NCBI RefSeq assembly: GCF_029051645.1
Contig: NZ_JAACFS010000005.1
Span: forward strand, 248,001-312,000
Direction: 5' to 3'
DNA length: 64,000 nt
Source of the DNA: Bradyrhizobium sp. CSA112
Lineage (GTDB): Bacteria; Pseudomonadota; Alphaproteobacteria; Rhizobiales; Xanthobacteraceae
Of the stretch, positions 48,755-57,656 are shown piece after piece. Within the stretch, counting starts at the first letter, position 1, and every line of letters starts with the position of its first letter. The notes beneath the pieces were generated by a model. That model did not search any database and was not told the DNA's origin. It saw only the letters and a list, made by a program, of their open reading frames with translations. A program made the position numbers and the translations under genes.

Positions 48755-48836
48755 TTGACGGACGGCGCGCTGTTCTCTAGAAACCCGCCAGTTCGGCGCA
48801 TCTGGCGCCGATTTCCATTTTGACGGAATTCCTCAC
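48755..48836 (+). promoter_or_regulatory. rplM promoter and leader with alternative hairpins
   Basis: TTGACG (48755-48760) is followed after 17 bases by TAGAAA (48778-48783). Downstream, CGCCAG (48786-48791) pairs with CTGGCG (48802-48807), or CGGCGC (48794-48799) pairs with GCGCCG (48805-48810); the two stems exclude each other. This could be a ribosomal-protein leader. Confidence 0.35.
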
Positions 48837-49301
48837 ATGAAAACCTATTCGGCAAAGCCCGCCGAGGTGACGAAGAAGTGGGTCTTGATCGACGCCAAGG
48901 GTCTGGTGGTCGGACGGCTCGCCACCCTGGTCGCCATGCGCCTGCGCGGCAAACACCTCCCGACCTACACGCCCCATGTCGACTGCGGCGACAACGTCGT
49001 CATCATCAACGCGGCGCATGTCGTGCTGACCGGTCGCAAGCGCGACAACAAGGTCTACTACAAGCACACCGGCTTCATCGGCGGCATCAAGGAACGCACT
49101 GCCAAGTCGATCCTCGAGGGGCGCTTCCCCGAGCGCGTGGTTGAGAAGGCCATCGAGCGCATGATCCCGCGTGGTCCGCTCGGCCGCGTGCAGATGGGCA
49201 ATCTGCGCGTTTACCCCGGTCCTGAACATCCGCATGAAGCCCAGCAGCCCGAGAAGGTTGATATCGCTTCGATGAACCGCAAGAACATGAGGGCCGCATA
49301 A
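48837..49301 (+). CDS. rplM: ribosomal protein L13 (uL13)
   Basis: A 154-residue large-subunit ribosomal protein that starts at [15 protein letters not shown]. Family motifs are [36 protein letters not shown] and [30 protein letters not shown]. It precedes rpsI by one base, the universal pairing. Confidence 0.98.
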   Translation: MKTYSAKPAEVTKKWVLIDAKGLVVGRLATLVAMRLRGKHLPTYTPHVDCGDNVVIINAAHVVLTGRKRDNKVYYKHTGFIGGIKERTAKSILEGRFPERVVEKAIERMIPRGPLGRVQMGNLRVYPGPEHPHEAQQPEKVDIASMNRKNMRAA

Positions 49302-49302
49302 G

Positions 49303-49779
49303 ATGTCGGATACCATGCAGTCGCTCGACCAGTTGGCGTCGCTGAAGACGGCCGCTCCGGAAGCGCCGAAATACGTCAAGAAGGTCGACAAATATGGCCG
49401 CGCCTATGCCACCGGCAAGCGCAAGGACGCGGTCGCCCGCGTCTGGATCAAGCCGGGCGCCGGCAAGATCCTGGTCAACACCCGCGAAGTCGAGGTCTAC
49501 TTCGCCCGTCCGGTGCTGCGGATGCTGATCCAGCAGCCGCTCGTCGCCGCCGCGCGCTCCGGCCAGTACGACGTCATCTGCACGGTTGCGGGCGGCGGTC
49601 TGTCGGGCCAGGCGGGTGCCGTGCGTCACGGCATCTCGAAGGCGCTGACGAACTTCGAGCCGGATCTGCGCGGCGTGCTGAAGAAGGGCGGCTTCCTGAC
49701 CCGCGATTCCCGCACCGTGGAGCGCAAGAAGTACGGCCGGGCGAAAGCGCGCAAGTCGTTCCAGTTCTCGAAGCGCTAA
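49303..49779 (+). CDS. rpsI: ribosomal protein S9 (uS9)
   Basis: This 158-residue small-subunit protein has an alphaproteobacterial N-terminal extension (about 35 residues, [17 protein letters not shown]) before the core [18 protein letters not shown]. The C-terminal tail [25 protein letters not shown] reaches into the P site. The gene follows rplM directly, and a strong terminator follows. Confidence 0.98.
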   Translation: MSDTMQSLDQLASLKTAAPEAPKYVKKVDKYGRAYATGKRKDAVARVWIKPGAGKILVNTREVEVYFARPVLRMLIQQPLVAAARSGQYDVICTVAGGGLSGQAGAVRHGISKALTNFEPDLRGVLKKGGFLTRDSRTVERKKYGRAKARKSFQFSKR

Positions 49780-49821
49780 TTGCTTCGCTAAAATTGCAGC
49801 GATGGCTGCACCCATCGAACG

Positions 49822-49850
49822 AAAAAGGGCGCCGATCGGCGCCCTTTTTT
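49822..49850 (+). terminator. terminator of rplM-rpsI
   Basis: The self-complementary stem GGGCGCCG/CGGCGCCC with flanking A and T runs (AAAAA...TTTTTT) is a textbook intrinsic terminator, 43 bases after the rpsI stop. Confidence 0.92.
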
Positions 49851-50013
49851 GCTTACCATTTAGTGATCAGTTACCACGGGTTTTCGTGAAAACTTGCTTA
49901 CCCGCACAAACGGAATTGGAACACGGCGCTTCTAGTGTCCACCGTGCGATGGCGCGAAATTGCATTTTCAGTGTGCGCCGAACAAGTTGCATCACACGCG
50001 TTCGGGTGAGCCC

Positions 50014-51231
50014 ATGTCGTTCGATACGTCCACGCTGTATTTGTTTGCCACAATGGTTGCAGGCATGCTCGGGGCCATGCTGTTGCTGTTCGGCAAACAG
50101 GAAAATATCCCGGCTTTGAAGTGGTGGGGGGCCGCCTATCTGCTTGGCGCAGCCTCGGTGGCGATCTGGACTATCGGCGGCGCCAAACTCGGCGACACGT
50201 TGCTGCTGGCGCTGCACGCGGTCGGCTTCGTGGCCTGCGGCATGGTCTGGAACGCCGCGCGTGTATTCCATGGTCGCAAGCCGAATCTGCTGGGGCTATT
50301 GCTTGGTGCGATCGCCTGGGTCGGCATCGCGCTGGCTCTGCCGTCGCTCAACCCCGCCATGCGGCTGATCGTCGGTGCTGCGATCGTTGCGATCTACGCA
50401 ACACTAGCGGCTTCCGAATTGTGGAGCGAACGGCGGCGGACGATGCAGAGCCGCTGGCCGACGATTGCCGTGCCCGTGATGCATGGCTGCGTGCTGATGC
50501 TGCCGATCCTGCTCGGCACCCTGCTGCGCCCGCATGACGAAACCTTCACCAGCAGCATCTGGGTGACGGCGTTCTCGATCGAACTGGTGCTGTATGCGAT
50601 CGGCACCGTGTTCGTCATCTTCATGCTGGTGTCGGACCGCGCCGTAACGGTGCACAAGACCGCGGCTTCGGTCGATGCCCTGAGCGGAATGCTGAACCGC
50701 CGCGGTTTTTCGGAAGCCTGCAACCGGGTGATCGAACGCGAGGCCGCCGCGGGCCGGCCGGTGACGGTCATGATTTTCGACATCGATCATTTCAAGAGCA
50801 TCAACGACCGCTTCGGCCATCCCGCGGGTGACGAGATCCTCAAATTGTTCTCCACCGTCGTGGTCAGCAATTTGCGCATCAGCGACCTGTCGGGGCGGAT
50901 CGGCGGCGAAGAGTTCGCAGCGTTGTTGGCGTGTTCGCTGGACGAGGGCGTGATCGTGGCCGAGCGCGTGCGCGAGGCGTTCGAGGCGTCCAATATCGTC
51001 TGCGAGCAAGGTCCGGTCGACACCACCGTCAGCATCGGTGTCGCCGGCGGACCGGCGGGCACGGAGCTGGAAGTGTTGCTGGCGGCGGCCGATACCGCGC
51101 TCTATCAGGCCAAGCGCGGCGGCCGTAACCGGGTCGAGGCTGCGGCGGAACTGCCGCTGTCGCTGGAGAACTGGCGGCGCAAGACCGCCGGGCGCGCGGC
51201 TTCGCAACGCCAGGTGCCGGCGACGACCTAA
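50014..51231 (+). CDS. membrane-bound diguanylate cyclase
   Basis: A 405-residue protein with about six membrane helices in residues 9-207, then a GGDEF domain. The active site is GGEEF at 297-301, a fully functional variant, and the substrate loop FDIDHFKSINDRFGHPAGDE is intact. An inhibitory I-site RISD (288-291) lies five residues before it, so product inhibition is expected. It should synthesise cyclic di-GMP and control motility, adhesion or exopolysaccharide. The sensory input domain is a novel or uncharacterised membrane module. Confidence 0.9.
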   Translation: MSFDTSTLYLFATMVAGMLGAMLLLFGKQENIPALKWWGAAYLLGAASVAIWTIGGAKLGDTLLLALHAVGFVACGMVWNAARVFHGRKPNLLGLLLGAIAWVGIALALPSLNPAMRLIVGAAIVAIYATLAASELWSERRRTMQSRWPTIAVPVMHGCVLMLPILLGTLLRPHDETFTSSIWVTAFSIELVLYAIGTVFVIFMLVSDRAVTVHKTAASVDALSGMLNRRGFSEACNRVIEREAAAGRPVTVMIFDIDHFKSINDRFGHPAGDEILKLFSTVVVSNLRISDLSGRIGGEEFAALLACSLDEGVIVAERVREAFEASNIVCEQGPVDTTVSIGVAGGPAGTELEVLLAAADTALYQAKRGGRNRVEAAAELPLSLENWRRKTAGRAASQRQVPATT

Positions 51232-51349
51232 TCGTCCCGCGCGAACAAAGCGATATGTCAGGAGATTGATGCAACACTTTGGATTCGGTGTCGGCCGCAA
51301 AGGCGCGCGGTAACTTCCCGTTTACCATTCCGTCCATATCATCTGCGCC

Positions 51350-51586
51350 ATGGATTCACTACGCAGACGAAACCCGCAGGCTGCCCTGGTGTCGCTCGAA
51401 GCGGACGCAGCCTCCGCCCGTGGCGGGTTTGCCTGCATGTTCTCGACTTCGGAAGAATTCGAGATGGCGCTCATCACCGAGCGCCGTGCGCAGGGGCATT
51501 ACGATCAGCGCAGAATGCGCTGGCCTGCCATAATGTTCGCCGGCTGTGCGCTGATGGTCGCCGGCGCTGCGCTGCTGTTCGGCTAA
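51350..51586 (+). CDS. small hypothetical protein with C-terminal membrane helix
   Basis: A 78-residue protein. The first half is polar (MDSLRRRNPQAALVSLEADA, then FSTSEEFEMALITERRAQGHYDQRRM), and residues 57-77 form one hydrophobic helix (WPAIMFAGCALMVAGAALLFG). It has no known domain. It sits between the cyclase and a convergent gene. The ATG is at 51350, with no strong ribosome binding site. Confidence 0.45.
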   Translation: MDSLRRRNPQAALVSLEADAASARGGFACMFSTSEEFEMALITERRAQGHYDQRRMRWPAIMFAGCALMVAGAALLFG

Positions 51587-51609
51587 CCGCCAACTCTCCA
51601 ATCACGACC

Positions 51610-53763
51610 TCACTTCGCCAGCGGATCGGGGCGTACCTGAATGTGCACCGCGCGCGGCTTTGAGCCTTTGCCGCCCTCCATCAGCCAGGGTGTGCGGTCG
51701 CCGCTTGAACTCCACAGACCACGGCCTTTCCAGCCTGCGCCCGGATCGTCGATGCGCCCGTCGAGGCCCTTGGCGAAAAAGCCGAGCGGATAGGGGATGC
51801 GCAGCATCACCATCTGCCCATCCTTGAGGGCGACGAACCCGTCGTTGAGGTTGGCGGTGGAGATCGGGATGTTTTCGCCGAGCCCGGTCGTATTGTGGTG
51901 ATCGACCCAGGTGTAATAGCTCGCCTCGGCGCTGGAGTTCTCGAAGCCTTCGAAGCCGGGTCCCGGATATTTGAAATAGGAGAAGCCTTCCGGGCAGTGA
52001 TTGCCGGTGGCTTCCGGCCCGTTCAGCGGGTTCTTGCATTTGCTGCGATCGAAGCGGATCAGGCTCCCGTTGGAGCCCGAGCCCCAGAGCACGCCGTTCT
52101 TGTCGATATCGCCCCCGCGGACGCCGATGCCTTCCTTCGGAATGGCATAAAACTCCGACAGTTTGGTCTTGGGATCAAAGCGCATGAAGCCGGGCGGCCC
52201 GACGAACACGTTGACGGTGTACCAGACCGAGCCGTCGGTCGGATGCGGCATCACGGCGTAGGGGCCGGAGCCCGCGATCCGCATATCCTTGCCGGCCTCC
52301 GCCGGCTTACCCGGGTCGGTATATTCGTCGACCTTGCCGTTGCCGTTGGTGTCGAGCACGAATGGTGCCCATCCCTGTGCTTTGACGGCATCGCCGGTCT
52401 CGTCCCATAGCCTGGTATTCACCCATCCGGCGACCGGGCCGGTCCCCGAGAGCCACAGCGTATCGTCGGCGTCGTAGCCGAATTGCGGATGATGGGTGCC
52501 GAAGCAGGTATCGACGAAGCTGTACTTCTGGGTCTTGGGATCGAATACCGACACTTGCCGTCCCGAGCGTTCGAGCGGAAACGCCTTGGCCGACGGGTGA
52601 TCAGACCCCTTCTTGCAATACGCCGGATTTTCGATGCCGCGCACGGCGGCCGCCAGCCACAGGCGGCCCTTCTTGTCCAACATGCTGTTGTGATTATTGG
52701 TCCGCTGGCTCCATATCTTCTCGTCGCCCCAATAGGCCGAAGGGCTGACCGGATTGAGGAGGGCCGTGCCATGCAGCGGAGGGCCGAACGATTCCGGCGC
52801 GTTGGGATCGGCGACCGGCATCTTTGAGAACGTCATCTTGTGCGTTTTGGGATCGAGGATCGGCATGTCGTCGGAGGAATATTCGTTCGCGCCGAACAGC
52901 GGGCCGTAGGCGTTGACGGTCGGATAACGCCGGTCCGAGGAGATCAGGTCGTGGACGAAGTGCTTTTCGGTCGCCCATTCCCAGGACGAGATGACGACGT
53001 TGCGCTCGATGCCGGCCGGCCGCGGCGGTTTTTCTTTCGGCAGTTCGCCCTTGGCCACCCGGTCGGTCCAGTCGCCGAAATATTTGAACGGCACGCCACC
53101 CATTTGCCCGGCGAGCCGGTTCACCATCCATTCGCCGGTCTGCCCTGCGGCAACACGGCGCATCCAGGCTTCCTCGTGCGATTTGAATTCGCCGAACCCG
53201 CCCGGAATCGTGCGCGTGGATTCCTGGCCAAGCTGATGGCAGCCGATGCAGTCGACGTTGTTCATCCGCTGGCGCCAGATGTCCTGCGTGATCTCCTTCG
53301 GAATCTCCGTGCTGCCGCCGAAATCCTTCGCCGGCGGAATCTTCATCATCGTGTACCAATAGATTGCCGAGTAATAATGGGCCGCCGCCGCCTCGTTTGG
53401 CGCCGGAACCGCCGTGAGGTTGACTTGCTGGCCGGGCTTGGCCCGCATCTTGGGTGAATCCACGAGCCCGTAGCCGCGGACCCAGATGGCGTAGTTCACG
53501 TTCGGCGGCAAGTCGGGGATCACGTAGCGCCCCTGATCGTCGGTGACGACGATCTTGGCGAATTTCGTCGGCAGCTCGGTGGTCTCCGCGATGACCCAGA
53601 CGCCGGTCTCCGGCCCGTTCGGTCCGCGCACCACGCCGCCGATATCGTCCTTGTCGATTGCGACCGCCGGAAGCTGCTGCGCATGCGCTGGTCCGGCCGA
53701 CAGGCTGAGCATGCTCGTCGCCGTGGCCAGCGTGAAGGAGAACAGGATCCGACCGAAATTCAT
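51610..53763 (-). CDS. exported heme protein: carboxypeptidase-regulatory-like domain, CxxCH, beta-propeller
   Basis: A 717-residue protein with a signal peptide (1-29). Residues about 36-120 form a carboxypeptidase-regulatory-like beta-sandwich (GGVVRGPNGPETGVWVIAETTELPTKF...VVTDDQGRYVIPDLPPNVNYAIWVRGY). A single heme-c motif CIGCH is at 172-176. The rest looks like a beta-propeller with repeated W-x-T/NHNSMLDKKGRLWLAA and DPKT strands similar to streptogramin lyase-type propellers. A DTNGNGKVDEYTD loop (about 470) resembles a calcium EF-hand. It should act in the periplasm as an electron-transfer or dehydrogenase component; no partner enzyme is adjacent. The ATG at 53763 is chosen. Confidence 0.75.
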   Translation of the reverse strand: MNFGRILFSFTLATATSMLSLSAGPAHAQQLPAVAIDKDDIGGVVRGPNGPETGVWVIAETTELPTKFAKIVVTDDQGRYVIPDLPPNVNYAIWVRGYGLVDSPKMRAKPGQQVNLTAVPAPNEAAAAHYYSAIYWYTMMKIPPAKDFGGSTEIPKEITQDIWRQRMNNVDCIGCHQLGQESTRTIPGGFGEFKSHEEAWMRRVAAGQTGEWMVNRLAGQMGGVPFKYFGDWTDRVAKGELPKEKPPRPAGIERNVVISSWEWATEKHFVHDLISSDRRYPTVNAYGPLFGANEYSSDDMPILDPKTHKMTFSKMPVADPNAPESFGPPLHGTALLNPVSPSAYWGDEKIWSQRTNNHNSMLDKKGRLWLAAAVRGIENPAYCKKGSDHPSAKAFPLERSGRQVSVFDPKTQKYSFVDTCFGTHHPQFGYDADDTLWLSGTGPVAGWVNTRLWDETGDAVKAQGWAPFVLDTNGNGKVDEYTDPGKPAEAGKDMRIAGSGPYAVMPHPTDGSVWYTVNVFVGPPGFMRFDPKTKLSEFYAIPKEGIGVRGGDIDKNGVLWGSGSNGSLIRFDRSKCKNPLNGPEATGNHCPEGFSYFKYPGPGFEGFENSSAEASYYTWVDHHNTTGLGENIPISTANLNDGFVALKDGQMVMLRIPYPLGFFAKGLDGRIDDPGAGWKGRGLWSSSGDRTPWLMEGGKGSKPRAVHIQVRPDPLAK

Positions 53764-53975
53764 CGTTTCTCTCCCCGTGACCGTGAGCTTGTCGCTCTTG
53801 TTTGGCGCGAGCCTACACCAAACAGGGTTGAGGCGAGAGCATGTCGCCTGCACGATTTCGTCATGCTTGACGCCGCCAGCGTGCGTCGCAGCAACTCCGA
53901 TGCGTTGCGTCTGCCTTTTGCTTTTTTAGGCGGCTGGGTTAGACACGCCAGTTCTCATGTGGAGGCACAACTCGA

Positions 53976-54278
53976 ATGATTACCGAAATCGCACAAATCG
54001 ACGTCAAGCCGGGCACCGAGAAGGATTTTGAAGCTGCCGTCGCCCAGGCGCGTCCGCTGTTTCTGCGGGCCAAGGGCGGCAAGGGCTTTGAGCTGCATAA
54101 ATCGATCGAGAAGCCGCAGCGTTACCGGCTGATGGCGCAATGGGAGACGCTGGAAAACCACACCGTGGATTTTCGCGGCTCAGAGGACTTCACCGCCTGG
54201 CGCGCCCTGGTCGGGCCGTATTTTGCTGCTCCCCCCGAAGTCGAGCATACCGAGACGGTACTGACCACGGCGGACTGA
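53976..54278 (+). CDS. antibiotic biosynthesis monooxygenase (ABM) family protein
   Basis: A 100-residue ferredoxin-like protein. MITEIAQIDVKPGTEKDFEAAV, the middle KSIEKPQRYRLMAQWETLENH and DFTAWRALVGPYF match the ABM/YgiN-like family, which acts on quinones or similar aromatic substrates without a cofactor. It is divergent from the heme-propeller gene across 212 bases, and its stop is six bases from the convergent AI-2E-type gene. Confidence 0.85.
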   Translation: MITEIAQIDVKPGTEKDFEAAVAQARPLFLRAKGGKGFELHKSIEKPQRYRLMAQWETLENHTVDFRGSEDFTAWRALVGPYFAAPPEVEHTETVLTTAD

Positions 54279-54283
54279 AGCCA

Positions 54284-55414
54284 TCAGCCGGCCGCGATCG
54301 CGACGTGCGAGGCTTCCGCCTTGAAATGGTCGATCATCACCTTGGCGATCGCCATCAGGGGCAGCGCGAGCGCCAAGCCCCAGATGCCGAAGACGACGCC
54401 GAGCAGGATCTGGAACGCAAACAGCGTGGCCGGCGGAATATCCAGCGCTTGACGCTGGATGATCGGGGTCAGCACATAGCTTTCCAGCGCGTGCACGCCG
54501 AGGAACAGGATGAAGGCGGAGAGGGCCGCGACCCATCCGGAGGCGAGACTCGCGAGCACCACGATCAGCCCGCCGAGGATCGCGCCGACGGTTGGGATGA
54601 AGGCGAGAAGTCCTGCCTGGATGCCCAGGATGAACGAGCTCTGGATGCCGATGATCGATAGCCCGATCCAGGTCACCAGAAACACCGCGACCATGGTGAT
54701 GATCTGCGCGATCAGCCAGCGCTCCAGCGTATCGCCGATCCGGTCGACGATCATGATCGCCCGCGTGCGGTGCCTGGCCGGCGCCATGAACAACAGGCCG
54801 TTACGGTAGACGCTGGGCTGCGTCGCAAAGGCTATGCCCAGGAACAGCACGATAAAGAAGTTACCGACCGCGCTTGCGGTGCCCAGAATCAGTTTCAGGC
54901 TCTGGCTGAAAATGGCGCCGCCGCTGGCCGCAATCGTGCCGGCGCTGGGAAGTGCGTGCGGCGTCGGCGTCGCGCTTTGGGCGGCCGGCGAGGCATCATC
55001 CGACGGCGACGACACGGTGCCGAAATCGAAAAAGCTGGTGTCGATGCCGTTCCGTTCCAGGAAGCCCTTGACGTTGACGAGCTGCGACTTGAGCGTGTTG
55101 CTCAGCGCCGTCGTCTGCTGGGCGATCGTGGTGCCTCCGAGAAAGACAATGCCCGACAGCATGCCCGCGACCACCAGGCAGACCATCGTCAGCCGCAGCG
55201 CATGGGGGAGCCGCACCACGCGCCCGAGCAGATTGCTCATGGCGTTGAGCGCGACACCGAGCAGCATGCCGGTAAATATCAGGAACAGCGTCGCGGCGAA
55301 GTGCCAGGTGAGCGCGAGCAGTGCGGCGAACAGCACGACACCTATGCCGCCGACTGAGATCGCCCACGCCAGATCGTTGCGGGCCTGAAGGCGATTGTCA
55401 GCCGGACCTGTCAC
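54284..55414 (-). CDS. AI-2E family transporter-like protein
   Basis: A 376-residue membrane protein with about eight helices in the family arrangement: an N-terminal pair, a long periplasmic or cytosolic loop (about 100-170) with low-complexity S/P/A residues, then DRIGDTLERWLIAQIITMVAVFLVTWIGL, LLAFIPTVGAILGGLIVVLAS and a final ALALPLMAIAKVMIDHF. Despite the family name, transported substrates differ, and sodium/proton-coupled export has been suggested for some. The start at 55414 is GTG. Confidence 0.88.
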   Translation of the reverse strand: MTGPADNRLQARNDLAWAISVGGIGVVLFAALLALTWHFAATLFLIFTGMLLGVALNAMSNLLGRVVRLPHALRLTMVCLVVAGMLSGIVFLGGTTIAQQTTALSNTLKSQLVNVKGFLERNGIDTSFFDFGTVSSPSDDASPAAQSATPTPHALPSAGTIAASGGAIFSQSLKLILGTASAVGNFFIVLFLGIAFATQPSVYRNGLLFMAPARHRTRAIMIVDRIGDTLERWLIAQIITMVAVFLVTWIGLSIIGIQSSFILGIQAGLLAFIPTVGAILGGLIVVLASLASGWVAALSAFILFLGVHALESYVLTPIIQRQALDIPPATLFAFQILLGVVFGIWGLALALPLMAIAKVMIDHFKAEASHVAIAAG

Positions 55415-55563
55415 GTTGATTCCTTCTCGTGAGACATTGCTCAGCCAGTCATTCGCCAGAATCGGGCCGGGATCAAGCGGGCGCGCGCGCGCCGGTTTGA
55501 CGCTGCCGCATCCGGCATGCCAAGCGGTGCACGAATCTGATATGGCGGCCGGCGAGGGTTGAG

Positions 55564-56259
55564 ATGAATTTCAAATGGTTCGGCCCGATTGCGCTGCTGG
55601 CGGCGCTTGTGATCGGCGATCAGATCAGAATCAACCGGCCTGCCCACAAATATCGCCTGACAGTCGAGGTCGAGACGCCAGAGGGGCGCAAATCGGCCTC
55701 TAGCGTGATGGCTGTCCATCCCGACCGTAGCTATACCCGCCGCGGCCAGACCCGCTCCCTCGGCGATGCCGTTTTCGTCGAGCTCGGGGCGGGCAAGAAT
55801 CTCGTGGCGCTGCTGGCGCATATCGACAACAATCTCATGCTTGATGACATGAATTACGTGGCCCTGCGCGCCTATGCGGCGGCTTCCGGCAAGCGCGTGC
55901 CGTTCAGCGAGATGAGCCGGTTGGCCGGTGCCGTGCCGGTGGAGGGCGCGCTGATCCCGGTGCTCGCCACCTTTGCCGAACCGGCCGCTCCCGGCAGCGC
56001 GAAGGTGGTGCCGCCGGACGATGTCGAAGCGGTGCTCGGCAAGGGCTATCGCCTCCAGGGGATATCGACTGAGGTGGTGCTGAACGGGTACTGGCCGCTC
56101 GATTTCGGCGGAGCGCTGGGCGAGCCGGTGACGCGCGGAATCCAGGCGAAACTGCCGTGGCTGACTGGGGCCGACAATTCGGCGGCTACGGCGCTCCGGG
56201 CGGCCGGTTTGCCCGGGGTCGAAGGGATCGACGCCCGAGAGGCCTTCACGCGAAAATAG
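55564..56259 (+). CDS. hypothetical membrane-anchored protein
   Basis: A 231-residue protein beginning with a hydrophobic stretch (FGPIALLAALVIGDQI, residues 6-21) that may be an uncleaved anchor or signal, followed by a soluble alpha/beta part with RLTVEVETPEGRKSASSVMAV, AKVVPPDDVEAVLGKGYRLQGISTEVV and KLPWLTGADNSAATALRAAGLPG. No family is recognised. It diverges from the transporter gene. Only 123 bases separate it from the next gene on the same strand. Confidence 0.6.
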   Translation: MNFKWFGPIALLAALVIGDQIRINRPAHKYRLTVEVETPEGRKSASSVMAVHPDRSYTRRGQTRSLGDAVFVELGAGKNLVALLAHIDNNLMLDDMNYVALRAYAAASGKRVPFSEMSRLAGAVPVEGALIPVLATFAEPAAPGSAKVVPPDDVEAVLGKGYRLQGISTEVVLNGYWPLDFGGALGEPVTRGIQAKLPWLTGADNSAATALRAAGLPGVEGIDAREAFTRK

Positions 56260-56382
56260 CAGGGCAGCTCCGCTGCGGCCTTGCGGATATTGATCCGCCG
56301 TCCCCTCGCAGGCATTATCTTCTGCAATCATGGCCCAACCCAGAAGATCCTTGCACGGGAAGATGACAGCGGAAATTTTGCG

Positions 56383-57153
56383 ATGAGGCGGCCCGTGGTC
56401 GGTGTGATCGGGAACGCCTATCGCGTCGAAAATCGTTTCCAGACGCAGATGGTCGGCGAACGCAATTTGCGCGCGGTCACCGACGTGGCGGGGGCGCTGC
56501 CGCTGATGTTTGCGGGCTCGCCCGAGATTACCGATATCGGCGCGCTTCTCGACGTCGTCGACGGGGTGATCCTGACAGGCGCCCGCGCCAATGTTCATCC
56601 GACGCGTTTCAAGACCGAACCGCACGAGCGGCACGAACCCTATGATATCCACCGTGACGACGTCGCGCTGGCGCTGACGGAGGCCTGCGTTGCCCGCGGG
56701 GTGCCGATCTTCGGCATCTGCCGGGGCTTGCAGGAAATGAACGTCGCCTTCGGCGGCTCGCTGCATCCGGAAATCCGTGAGATCCCCGGCCGCATGAACC
56801 ACCGCATGCCGCGGCTCGAAAACGGCGAGATCCATCCCGACCCGACCGTCGTGTTTGCCGACCGGCACGACGTCCACCTCACGCCCGGCGGCACCTTTGC
56901 AAACCTGCTCGGCTGCGAAACCATTCGGGTGAATTCGCTGCACGGGCAGGGCATCCTCGAACCCGGCGAGCGCATCGTCATCGAAGGCATCGCCGAGGAC
57001 GGCACCATCGAAGCGATCCGGATCGCGGACGCCGCGAGCTTTGCGCTCGGTGTCCAATGGCACGCCGAGTACGATCCTCAGCGCAATCCGATCAACCGAA
57101 AGCTGTTCGAAGCGTTCGGCGAGGCGCTGAAGGCGCACAGGCGGGCGGCGTAG
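56383..57153 (+). CDS. class I glutamine amidotransferase (gamma-Glu-GABA hydrolase type)
   Basis: A 256-residue protein of the PuuD/peptidase C26 family, which removes gamma-glutamyl groups from gamma-glutamylated GABA or polyamines. The catalytic Cys is in IFGICRGLQEMNVAFGGSL (about 115), and the His-Glu pair is in VQWHAEYDPQ (about 229). ILTGARANVHP holds the oxyanion region. The ATG at 56383 gives MRRPVVGVIGNAY. A repeat cluster follows the stop. Confidence 0.88.
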   Translation: MRRPVVGVIGNAYRVENRFQTQMVGERNLRAVTDVAGALPLMFAGSPEITDIGALLDVVDGVILTGARANVHPTRFKTEPHERHEPYDIHRDDVALALTEACVARGVPIFGICRGLQEMNVAFGGSLHPEIREIPGRMNHRMPRLENGEIHPDPTVVFADRHDVHLTPGGTFANLLGCETIRVNSLHGQGILEPGERIVIEGIAEDGTIEAIRIADAASFALGVQWHAEYDPQRNPINRKLFEAFGEALKAHRRAA

Positions 57154-57170
57154 GGGGCGCCGGACAGAAT

Positions 57171-57341
57171 CGTCATTGCGAGATTCGAACTGCGTAGGTG
57201 GCCAGTACGCCTTGCCTTATCCACGTCATTGCGAGCCGCCCGGTCGGCGCGTAGCGCCGCCCGATGACAGGCTTCGCGAAGCAATCCATTCTTTCCGTGT
57301 ACGAGGTGACAATGGATTGCTTCGCTACGATCGCAATGACA
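57171..57341. repeat. palindromic repeat, CGTCATTGCGAG family, composite
   Basis: CGTCATTGCG occurs at 57171 and again at 57224; the main element runs from 57224 to 57341, ending CGATCGCAATGAC. It contains the inverted GCCGCCCGATGACAGGC segment also found at 35240-35265. With the two following repeats it fills the 503-base gap at 57154-57656. Confidence 0.75.
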
Positions 57342-57365
57342 GGGAAATAGCGACGCAGACATCAC

Positions 57366-57463
57366 TGTCATCCCCGCGCAGGCGGGGATCCAGTACGCCG
57401 CGGCTTCTCGGCTCAATCACTGCTGCCTCTGGAATACTTGATCACCCGCTTTCGCGGGTGACG
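57366..57463. repeat. palindromic repeat, GTCATCCCCGCGCAGGCGGGG type
   Basis: Arm 1 is TCATCCCCGC...GCGGGGATCC and arm 2 is CACCCGCTTTCGCGGGTGACG. It resembles another family of intergenic palindromes in this bacterial group. Confidence 0.55.
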
Positions 57464-57477
57464 ACAACTGAATGTGC

Positions 57478-57566
57478 ATCTACGTTCTCGCGGCGCATTG
57501 CGCCCGAGGTTTGCATCTTCGTTTGCTCTCTCGAAGAACAGAGGGCGCAGGGAAGACCAGGGGCGG
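57478..57566 (+). repeat. dispersed intergenic repeat, short copy
   Basis: It matches the minus strand of 1860-1943 (CTCGCGGCGCATTGCGCC followed by TTGCATCTTCGTTTG and GAGGGCGCAGGGAAGACC). The remainder to 57656 has no gene that I can support. Confidence 0.65.
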
Positions 57567-57656
57567 ATCGAGCAAGTTCCGGATATCGCTGCGCTCACCC
57601 GGGCTACGCTTGCTGCATCGGAGGGCGGGACGAAGCGCGATTGCGGTGACGCTGCA

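Noticed and set aside
55441..57138. 565-codon minus-strand frame opposite the hypothetical and amidotransferase genes
   Set aside because: It is antisense to a clear class I amidotransferase and a coherent upstream gene, and shows no domain.
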